The notes under the pieces: generated by a model
Told to the model about the DNA's origin: nothing
The model's database searches: none
Seen by the model: the letters and a program-made list of their open reading frames with translations, nothing else
In this document: piece after piece, positions 41,569-48,513 of the stretch
Position numbering within the stretch: the first letter of the stretch is position 1
Layout: every line of letters starts with the position of its first letter
Position numbers and translations under genes: made by a program
DNA from: Bacteroidia bacterium
GTDB taxonomy: Bacteria > Bacteroidota > Bacteroidia > Bacteroidales > Prolixibacteraceae
Assembly (NCBI GenBank): GCA_026391655.1
Contig: JAPLDR010000066.1
Span: 1 to 48,513, forward strand
DNA length: 48,513 nt
Reading direction: 5' to 3'

Positions 41569-42252
41569 ATGGGACTCAGATTCAATTGTTTTCGCCTGTT
41601 TTTATTTGTTACGATACCCTTGATGGTATCGGGATTTAACACTTTCGCAACCGATAAATATAAAGGGAAAGCCTGGAAAAACAGCATTCAGCAAATTACC
41701 GGGAAAATTCAATGTGAGTTTTACGACCTCGGTGGTGAAGGAGTTGCATACCACGATATGGATACTATTAATAATGGCAGTGGTAAGCTCAATCCGGCAA
41801 ACGGAACGTTTCTGAATGAGTTCAGAATGAATGAAGGAGTCGATATCTCTTATACCAAATTTCAGGATCCTACTATCGATAATAATCCATTTAACATTGT
41901 AGAACCTGTAAAAAACCAGCTTTATGTAGGATGGACAGAACCCGGCGAATGGATCAATTACACCATTAAAGTCAATAAGTCAGGCACATACAGTATTGGA
42001 ATCATGTACACAGCCAGTGGAGATGGAGGTATCTCATTTGAACTTGATGGGAAGCAGCTTACACAGGAGTTACGAATCCCTACCACCCGAAATGATAAAG
42101 AACCCATTGCATGGCGACAATGGCATCACTGGAACCGCGTAGATTCCCTGACAACCGTAAAACTTATAAAAGGTATTCATACCCTTACGCTGAAGACTGT
42201 ATCGAATGGAAATATGAATTACGATTATCTGGAGTTTAAATTGAAAGAATAA
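41569..42252 (+). CDS. Secreted CBM6-like carbohydrate-binding protein
   Basis: A 227-residue protein with a signal peptide (about 1-27, RLFLFVTIPLMVSGF). The rest resembles a single CBM6/CBM35-type beta-sandwich: GKIQCEFYDLGGEGVAYHDM at the start, then WTEPGEWINYTIKVNKSGTY and HTLTLKTVSNGNMNYDYLEF, where Trp and Asn/Tyr residues typically line the sugar site. No catalytic domain is fused. It lies 68 bases before the GH2 gene on the same strand, so the two are probably expressed together. Confidence 0.75.
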   Translation: MGLRFNCFRLFLFVTIPLMVSGFNTFATDKYKGKAWKNSIQQITGKIQCEFYDLGGEGVAYHDMDTINNGSGKLNPANGTFLNEFRMNEGVDISYTKFQDPTIDNNPFNIVEPVKNQLYVGWTEPGEWINYTIKVNKSGTYSIGIMYTASGDGGISFELDGKQLTQELRIPTTRNDKEPIAWRQWHHWNRVDSLTTVKLIKGIHTLTLKTVSNGNMNYDYLEFKLKE

Positions 42253-42320
42253 TTTATCGGAATAACACTTAAAACGATATTAACAATTAATTGATCCGAA
42301 ATGCTAATAAATAATTAATT

Positions 42321-44114
42321 ATGAAAAAAACGTTTATCTTGCTTTTAATATGCACTTCATTCGTTGCAATGAGTCAAACGAATGAATCGTATTCGCAGTT
42401 AATTCAAAACATTGGCGGGCGGTCAACTCAATCGCTGAATGGACATTGGAATAGATTGGTCGATCCACTTGAATCGGGATATTATGATTATCGGAAAAAA
42501 CCAAACCCAAATGGCTTTTTCAAAAACATGACGGTTGATAACTGGAATCAATTCAAGGAATATGGTTTTGAAGATGCTCCTGTTCTCCAGGTACCGGGAG
42601 ACTGGAATACGCAGGAGGCAAAGCTATATTACTATGAAGGTACTGTATGGTACAAGAAGAGTTTCACTTATTCAGGAAAGTCACAACGCCAGTTTCTTTA
42701 TTTTGGGGCGGTAAATTACGAAACAAAAGTTTACCTGAACGGACAAAAAGTTGGGGAACATGAAGGTGGGTATACTCCTTTTAATATAGAAGTTACCAAA
42801 TTGATTAATCAGGGTGAAAACACCCTGATTGTAAAGGTCGACAATAAACGACACGCGGATGGCATTCCAACTGATAATTTCGACTGGTGGAATTATGGAG
42901 GGATCACCCGTGATGTAATGCTGGTTGAAACGCCTTCAACATTTATCCGCGACTATAAAGTTCAACTCAAAAAGGGAAGTAAATCAGTATTGCAGGTTGA
43001 GGTTAAAGTGGATGGAAATGCCTTGCAACAAAATGTGAAAATTGAGATTCCTGAGCTTAAGCTTAGTAAATCGGTAATTACTGGTAATAACGGCGAAATC
43101 GCATTTGAGCAGAACGTTGTACCTTCGCTTTGGTCACCTTCAAACCCCAAACTGTATCGGGTTGTCATTTCGACCGCAGCAGATAAAGTTGAGGATGAAA
43201 TTGGATTTCGTACGATTGAAACAAGTGGAAATAAAATTCTGCTTAACGGAAGTCCCATTTTCCTGAAGGGAATTTGTATACATGAAGAGGCTCCGATCCG
43301 AACCGGAAGAGCCTTCTCTTTAGCTGATTCAAAAAACCTCCTTGATATGGCGCAACAATTAGGCGTTAATTTTCTCCGTTTAGCACATTATCCGCACAAC
43401 GAATATATGGTTCGCGAAGCTGAACGAAGAGGTATTCTTCTTTGGTCGGAAATTCCGGTTTACTGGACCGTTGATTTTGAGAATCCGGTTACACTTGCAA
43501 ATGCCACGAATCAGTTGAGCGAAATGATCAGTCGTGACAAGAACAGGGCTGCAGTTGTTTTTTGGTCAGTTGCCAATGAAACGCCTCATGGCGAAGCACG
43601 AAGTAAATTTCTGACATCATTGGTAAAATCGGCTAAAGCATTTGATAATACACGGATGGTAAGTATGGCTCTTGAAAAATCACAAATAAACGATTCGATC
43701 CAAACCATCAATGATGATATGATGGATCAGGTTGAGGTTGTGAGTTTTAATGAATATTTGGGATGGTATCAGGGAACATGGGAGTTGCCTTTGAAAGTAA
43801 AATGGGTATTTAAAAATGATAAACCGATAATTATAAGCGAGTTTGGAGGAGAGGCATTATCCGGACTTCATGGTGCAATAAATCAACGATGGACAGAAGA
43901 ATACCAGGAGCAGTTGTATAAGAATACCTGTTCAATGCTAGATAAAATGCCGAATCTTGTTGGTACCACTCCCTGGATCCTGATGGATTTCCGCTCTTCA
44001 AAACGACTGCTCCCCAAAATTCAGGATGATTTTAACCGCAAAGGTCTTTTCAGCGATCGGGGCGAACCTAAAAAAGCGATGTTTATTTTAAAGGATTGGT
44101 ATGAAAAGAAATGA
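42321..44114 (+). CDS. Secreted GH2 glycoside hydrolase (beta-glucuronidase/galactosidase-like)
   Basis: A 597-residue exported enzyme; the signal peptide ends near residue 19 (VAMSQ). The sugar-binding jelly-roll domain (about 40-200; GAVNYETKVYLNGQKVGEHE) is followed by an Ig-like domain (200-290) and the catalytic barrel (295-597). E420 in SVANETPHG is the acid/base and E507 in IIISEFGGEAL the nucleophile, as in clan GH-A. FLRLAHYPHNEYMVREAERR is the typical GH2 segment. It hydrolyses beta-linked sugars such as beta-galactosides or beta-glucuronides; the exact linkage cannot be told. The length is short for beta-galactosidase and fits beta-glucuronidase-like enzymes. Confidence 0.92.
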   Translation: MKKTFILLLICTSFVAMSQTNESYSQLIQNIGGRSTQSLNGHWNRLVDPLESGYYDYRKKPNPNGFFKNMTVDNWNQFKEYGFEDAPVLQVPGDWNTQEAKLYYYEGTVWYKKSFTYSGKSQRQFLYFGAVNYETKVYLNGQKVGEHEGGYTPFNIEVTKLINQGENTLIVKVDNKRHADGIPTDNFDWWNYGGITRDVMLVETPSTFIRDYKVQLKKGSKSVLQVEVKVDGNALQQNVKIEIPELKLSKSVITGNNGEIAFEQNVVPSLWSPSNPKLYRVVISTAADKVEDEIGFRTIETSGNKILLNGSPIFLKGICIHEEAPIRTGRAFSLADSKNLLDMAQQLGVNFLRLAHYPHNEYMVREAERRGILLWSEIPVYWTVDFENPVTLANATNQLSEMISRDKNRAAVVFWSVANETPHGEARSKFLTSLVKSAKAFDNTRMVSMALEKSQINDSIQTINDDMMDQVEVVSFNEYLGWYQGTWELPLKVKWVFKNDKPIIISEFGGEALSGLHGAINQRWTEEYQEQLYKNTCSMLDKMPNLVGTTPWILMDFRSSKRLLPKIQDDFNRKGLFSDRGEPKKAMFILKDWYEKK

Positions 44115-44142
44115 CTACCAGTTTTTTATATTAAATATTTGA

Positions 44143-44184
44143 TTAAAGAATCCACTTTCTCAGAGGGTGGATTCTTTAATTTTT
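44143..44184 (+). terminator. Rho-independent terminator after the GH2 gene
   Basis: TTAAAGAATCCAC (44143-44155) pairs exactly with GTGGATTCTTTAA (44167-44179), followed by five T. Confidence 0.88.
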
Positions 44185-44465
44185 CACTTACTTTTCTCTT
44201 GAACAGATTGTGAATCGGCGATTACCCGAATTTGAGTCTGCAATTGAGGATTAAACATTGTATCTTCGAACCCAATATAAAAACCGAAGAAAATCAATGA
44301 TAACAGGCGAATAGTGTAATAAAAACAATATAATGGTTTATTTACAAAAGCTAAACCGTATTTTTAGAAACATATAGCCCCAAACATATGTGATATTATA
44401 TATTTCATACTACTTGTCTATCACAAGTAATTCCGAAGCAAAACGCATTTAAAAAATGGATAATA
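44185..44465. other. Gene-free stretch before the acidic unknown gene
   Basis: About 280 A+T-rich bases with no supported gene or RNA. TATCTTCG at 44261-44268 is one base off the -7 consensus and would give a leader of about 190 bases; this is a weak candidate promoter. Confidence 0.4.
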
Positions 44466-44948
44466 ATGTTTGACGACGAAAACGAAATAGATCCCAAAGA
44501 TTTACCTATTTATAAAAAGGGATGGGAGATCTACGAAGTGGTTGATGAGATATGTCAACTCATCCCGGATGATGATGAACACCTGGGACATGTGAAAAGT
44601 ATCATGCTTGAAGATGCCATGATGTTAACCGTAAAAGTGGCCGGGGCAACAGCAGGTCAGTTGTATGATATCAAAATGGAGGCAGCAGCCATTATCCGTA
44701 AAGCTGCCCAAAATCTGATGATTCAAAACCACAGCCTCGAAATGTTTGGTTTTGAACATGTGGAATATTTCCAGATAGTCAGAAATTTACTGGAGGAATA
44801 CCGGTTATTGTTCATTGACTGGGTCTCGAAATTCGATCCATGGAATTATATTATCGATCGCTGGGGACTATTCAATCCTCCTGGTGTCGGTCCGTTCGAT
44901 CACGATCCTGATGACGATATTCCCTTTGACGGATTTGATGAACGCTAA
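44466..44948 (+). CDS. Unrecognised small acidic soluble protein
   Basis: A 160-residue protein without signal or membrane span. Residues 1-30 and the last 20 are very acidic (DDENEIDPKDLP and DHDPDDDIPFDGFDER). The middle (about 45-125) is helical (MLEDAMMLTVKVAGATAGQL, then AAAIIRKAAQNLMIQNHSLEMF), like a four-helix bundle. It may be a small conserved Bacteroidota protein, but I cannot name a family. It stands alone behind the GH2 terminator and converges with the GH20 gene. Confidence 0.6.
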   Translation: MFDDENEIDPKDLPIYKKGWEIYEVVDEICQLIPDDDEHLGHVKSIMLEDAMMLTVKVAGATAGQLYDIKMEAAAIIRKAAQNLMIQNHSLEMFGFEHVEYFQIVRNLLEEYRLLFIDWVSKFDPWNYIIDRWGLFNPPGVGPFDHDPDDDIPFDGFDER

Positions 44949-44992
44949 CTTATATCAGGTTCTAAAAAAAAATATAACGGCTGATCAGATAG

Positions 44993-46648
44993 TTATTTTG
45001 TGTTTGCCTTGAACGCACTTTTTGAATAATTAATTCCCATCTGATCGTACCTTTTAGTAAACGTCTGGATGCGGTTCAAAAAATCATCCCAGTTACGGGT
45101 TTCCTTCGGACTCCATAAGACTTCGGCCATTGCAGCAATGCGCGGGAAGGTCATGTATTCGGCATGTTTGATATTGGGTACATATTCGGTCCACAGGTTA
45201 GCCTGCGCGCCAAGTATATGTTTGGCCGCTTCAGTACTTAACTCAGGAGGTATGGGATTGAATTCGTAAACCTTTTTTAAAGGGAGAAAACCACCAATTG
45301 CGGGCGGTTCCTGATCCTTAGGCCCTTGATAATAGTCGAAATAGCATTCAGATGTTGGTGTCATGACCACATCATGCCCCTGATTTGCTGCTTCAATACC
45401 ACCTTTATATCCACGCCAGCTCATCACAGTAGCTTCGGCAGGCAATCCACCTTCCAGGATTTCGTCCCATCCAAGCAAAACCTTGTTTTTCGAATTGATG
45501 AACTTTTCGATGCGTTTGATGAAATAGCTCTGAAGTTCACCTACATTTTTCAGACCTTCGGTTTTGATCCGTTTTTTGCATTTCGGACATTTTTCCCATT
45601 CTGTCTTGGTTGCTTCGTCGCCTCCAATATGAATGTATTTAGATGGAAATAAATCGATTACTTCGCTCAACACGCCTTCGAGAAACAGAAAAGTTGAATC
45701 ATTTCCGGCGCAATAAATATCGGTAACCGGCCATACGCCGCCAGGCAGAACTGTAAAAGGTCCTCCGGAGCACGAATACTGAGGATAGGCAGCCAAAGCG
45801 GAAGTTACATGGGCTGGCATTTCAATTTCAGGAACGATGGTGATGTAGCGACTTTGTGCGTATTCCACCATTTCTTTAATATCTTCCTGAGTATAGAATC
45901 CGCCATAAGTTGCTTTTTCTCCCGCTTCCTGTTTGGGCCGTTTGTTCCAGTTTTTATCTTCGCGGTCAACACGCCAGGCACCAATTTCGGTCAGTTTAGG
46001 ATATTTTTTAATCTCAATGCGCCATCCCTGATCGTCGACCAGGTGCAGATGAAGTGTGTTGATTTTATGAATAGCAAGGTTGTCAATCATTCGAAGCACA
46101 TCTTCTTTAGGAAAGAAGTGACGCACAACATCGAGCTCAAAACCGCGCCATTTGAAGGCCGGACTATCGCTAATACTGATTACCGGAATCAACCAGTCAA
46201 CATTTTTCTGCTTCTGGTTACTCTCAATTTCTGCCGGAAGTAACTGCCGCAAAGTCTGCATCGCATAAAAGAACCCAGCCGGTTTGGCTGCCTTTATTTC
46301 GATACGGTCTTTCTGAACTTCCAGCGAATAGGCTTCGTCAGCCAGGGTCTGGTCGGTTCTGAAATATACCTGATTCGAACCTTCGGTGCCTCCAACATTA
46401 ATTTCGGGTTTCCATCCGGCTGCTTTTTCGAACTTAGCGGTCAACTGACCGGCAATAGCTTCCTGTTCAGTATTTTCAACAAAAAGCCGGGTGCTTTTTT
46501 TAAATTGGAAAGAGGATTCACCCAATGTCATTTTCTGAACCATAGGGATCAATACAATTTCGCTTTGGGTAAGAGGTTTGTTTGGCGTGCAACTCCAGAT
46601 GAAGGTACAGCACAGTATAAGTATGATCCCGGCAATTGTTTGTTTCAT
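44993..46648 (-). CDS. GH20 beta-N-acetylhexosaminidase lipoprotein
   Basis: A 551-residue exported enzyme with a lipoprotein signal (MKQTIAGIILILCCTFIWSC, lipid on Cys20). A GH20b helper domain lies at about 30-150, then the GH20 catalytic barrel at 155-510. D344-E345 in HIGGDEATKTEW are the catalytic pair of substrate-assisted hydrolysis; HLHLVDDQGWRIEI, PEIEMPAHVTSALAAYPQYS and GWDEILEGGL are further family motifs. It removes terminal GlcNAc or GalNAc from chitin-like or host/cell-wall glycans, probably at the cell surface. Confidence 0.95.
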   Translation of the reverse strand: MKQTIAGIILILCCTFIWSCTPNKPLTQSEIVLIPMVQKMTLGESSFQFKKSTRLFVENTEQEAIAGQLTAKFEKAAGWKPEINVGGTEGSNQVYFRTDQTLADEAYSLEVQKDRIEIKAAKPAGFFYAMQTLRQLLPAEIESNQKQKNVDWLIPVISISDSPAFKWRGFELDVVRHFFPKEDVLRMIDNLAIHKINTLHLHLVDDQGWRIEIKKYPKLTEIGAWRVDREDKNWNKRPKQEAGEKATYGGFYTQEDIKEMVEYAQSRYITIVPEIEMPAHVTSALAAYPQYSCSGGPFTVLPGGVWPVTDIYCAGNDSTFLFLEGVLSEVIDLFPSKYIHIGGDEATKTEWEKCPKCKKRIKTEGLKNVGELQSYFIKRIEKFINSKNKVLLGWDEILEGGLPAEATVMSWRGYKGGIEAANQGHDVVMTPTSECYFDYYQGPKDQEPPAIGGFLPLKKVYEFNPIPPELSTEAAKHILGAQANLWTEYVPNIKHAEYMTFPRIAAMAEVLWSPKETRNWDDFLNRIQTFTKRYDQMGINYSKSAFKANTK

Positions 46649-46743
46649 TGTTAATTTGTTTTGGAATTGGAGTTGCTAAGATAGAATATTTTTTTTTGAA
46701 TCATGATATTTGAAAAATCACTTTATTTGTTAATTGAATTATC

Positions 46744-46761
46744 CCAACCACCTAGGGTTGG
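46744..46761 (+). repeat. Short hairpin upstream of the transglutaminase-like gene
   Basis: CCAACC/GGTTGG around the loop ACCTAG, 20 bases before the ATG at 46782. It could lie in the leader and influence translation. GAGCTACAAC follows, as in some dispersed Bacteroidota repeats. Confidence 0.4.
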
Positions 46762-46781
46762 AGCTACAACATTAAAATTCT

Positions 46782-48513
46782 ATGGCAAATAAATTTTTAT
46801 CAATAATTCTGGTTTCTATCCTTTTTGTGGCGTGCTCACAAAAACAGGCTCTGATTCAAAACCCTGCCCGCATTGCCGATATTCAGCGAATGTTGGTGGT
46901 ACAGAAAGAACTTACTTCAAAAAGCATCCTGCCGATCTGGGATATTTTTAAAAAGCCACTTAGCGATTCAGAAAAACAGGCTATGGAGTTCTTATATGCC
47001 TATATGCCACTGAGCGATCTGGCCGACTATAACCCCGGATTCTATCTGAAGAATGTGCAGGTGAGTTTACAAGCACGTCAGGAAATGACCTGGGGGAAGA
47101 CCCTTCCGGAAGAAGAGTTTCTCCATTTTGTATTGCCAGTAAGGGTGAACAACGAGAATCTTGATAATTTCAGAGAAGTCATGTATCCCGAAATCAGTGA
47201 ACGTATCAAAGGATTGAGTATGAAAGATGCTGCTCTTGAAATCAACCATTGGTGTCATGAGAAAGTGACTTATCGGGGAACCGATTCGCGTACGAGTGCT
47301 CCTTTAAGTACGGTGAAAAAATCTTTCGGACGTTGTGGCGAAGAATCAACATTTACCGTTGCTGCCTTGCGTACCGCAGGGATCCCTGCGCGACAGGTAT
47401 ATACGCCACGCTGGGCGCACTCTGACGACAACCATGCCTGGGTGGAAGTCTGGATCGACGGCAAATGGAATTATATGGGAGCATGCGAACCTGATGTCGA
47501 CCTCAATATGGGTTGGTTTAGTGAGCCGGCAACCCGGGTTATGCTGGTACACACACGGGCTTTCGGTCGTTATTTCGGGAAGGGAAATGTGATTGTAAAT
47601 GAGGATCGTTTTTCGGAACTGAATCTGACTTCAAACTATGCAACTACTAAAAAAGTAACTATCTCAGTTAAAAATACAGATGGAACACCTGCTGACAGTG
47701 CGAAAGTGGAGTTTCAGTTGTATAACTATGCTGAATATTACCCGATTGCATCTGGTCTCACAAATGCCAACGGAATGACCAGCCTGAATACGGGTATGGG
47801 TGATCTGATTATCCGTGCTTCGAAAAACGGCGGAAACTTTCAGTTCCTGAAAAAGATACACTTGAACTGGTACTCAATCAAACTATTCCTGCCAATACCA
47901 GCGTATCGTTCGACCTGATTCCTCCACATGCCACCAAAGTAGTGATGACCGTCACAGAAGTTGCCCGTAAACAAAACAATCGGCGTCTGTCACTCGAGGA
48001 TTCCATACGAGGTGCCTACATGAAAACCTTCAAAGATTCGGCCTGGATTGCCGGCTTTGCTGAAAAAACCAAACTTCCGTTTGATACTATATCGAGGTTT
48101 ATTAAATTAAGCTACGGAAACTGGAATCAGATTTCGTCTTATCTCGAAAAAAATGCTTCCCAATTCCGCAGCACCGTGCTCGAAATGGCCATCCAGCTTT
48201 CCGATAAGGACTTCAGCGATGTTCCAGAATCCATACTGACTGATCATCTGGTACAAACAGCCAAATCAGGAGTACAAAAACTGACATCATCTAAAGAATT
48301 GTTTACCATGTATGTGCTGTCGCCACGCATTGGCCTCGAAAACCTAAGTCCATGGCGAAGTTTCCTAAGTAATTCATTTGGTGAAGAAATGGCACAGTCA
48401 ACACGAAAAGATATTTCCGTACTGACCAACTGGATTCGAGATAATATTGTAATCAATACTATTGCGAACAAACATTCGCGAGCTCCACTTTCGCCCATCG
48501 GTGTTTACAATCT
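46782..48513 (+). CDS. Transglutaminase-like lipoprotein, frameshifted, 3' end outside the window
   Basis: Exported protein with a lipoprotein signal (MANKFLSIILVSILFVA, then Cys18). A transglutaminase-like/papain-fold domain spans about 140-270, with the full triad C185 in FGRCGEES, H218 in DDNHAWVEVW, and D238 in MGACEPD. An Ig-like domain follows (about 285-370). As read, the frame ends at 47918, but the next frame continues from LKKDTLELVLNQTIPAN straight to the window edge without a stop. One missing A in the A-run at 47850-47854 explains the break. The full protein is therefore at least 577 residues. It probably acts as a peptidase-like or cross-linking enzyme at the cell surface; substrate unknown. 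Confidence 0.8.

Overview
This window comes from a chromosome of the phylum Bacteroidota, most likely an environmental Bacteroidales-type organism; genus and species cannot be told from sequence alone. The evidence is the repeated TAnnTTTG-type -7 promoter box, the near absence of strong Shine-Dalgarno sites, and Bacteroidota-style proteins: a long S16, DUF4468 and DUF4136 lipoproteins, a head-GIN protein, a fused malic enzyme/phosphotransacetylase, and outer-surface glycoside hydrolases with lipoprotein signals.

Layout. (1) 1-5630 is an A+T-rich accessory strip next to the 5' end of a ComM/YifB-type ATPase gene that runs off the left edge. It holds four copies of a two-hairpin REP repeat, a decayed REP-associated (RAYT/Y1) transposase, an antitoxin-like gene cut off by a REP, a CPBP protease, a DUF4468 lipoprotein, a deoxyribosyltransferase/TIR-like protein, two unrecognised membrane proteins (one frameshifted), a five-hairpin array, and an intact DUF6922 gene with a decayed copy nearby. 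(2) 5657-10684 is a rightward cluster: small membrane protein, mutL, two rhomboid proteases, and a membrane-anchored endonuclease/exonuclease/phosphatase protein. (3) 10753-15773 runs leftward: trxA, dnaE and a lipoprotein. (4) 16039-18008 runs rightward: rpsP, rimM and a head-GIN protein. (5) 18026-23383 runs leftward: lysA, a glycosyltransferase and tsaC as a likely operon, then a DUF4136 lipoprotein and a large secreted Arg/Asn/Ser-rich protein. (6) 23663-31291 holds mfd, a solitary DUF6364 antitoxin, clpB and an EamA transporter. (7) 31380-34400 is a second A+T-rich island with a TIR-domain gene followed by a GNAT acetyltransferase gene. This is the best candidate for an undescribed two-gene defence system. 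(8) 34464-41343 holds sbcD, sbcC and maeB. (9) 41569-48513 is a carbohydrate-related region: secreted CBM6-like protein, GH2 enzyme, an acidic unknown protein, GH20 hexosaminidase, and a transglutaminase-like lipoprotein that is frameshifted and runs off the right edge.

How the parts fit. Most of the window is housekeeping: replication, mismatch and transcription-coupled repair, recombination (SbcCD), translation, proteostasis and lysine synthesis. Two accessory strips carry repeats, gene relics and defence-like genes. The right end supplies secreted enzymes for glycan breakdown. Two genes (4493-5001 and 46782-48513) are each broken by what looks like one missing A in an A-run followed by GAT, so either both are real lesions or the assembly has homopolymer errors. 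No tRNA, rRNA, CRISPR array or complete insertion sequence was seen.
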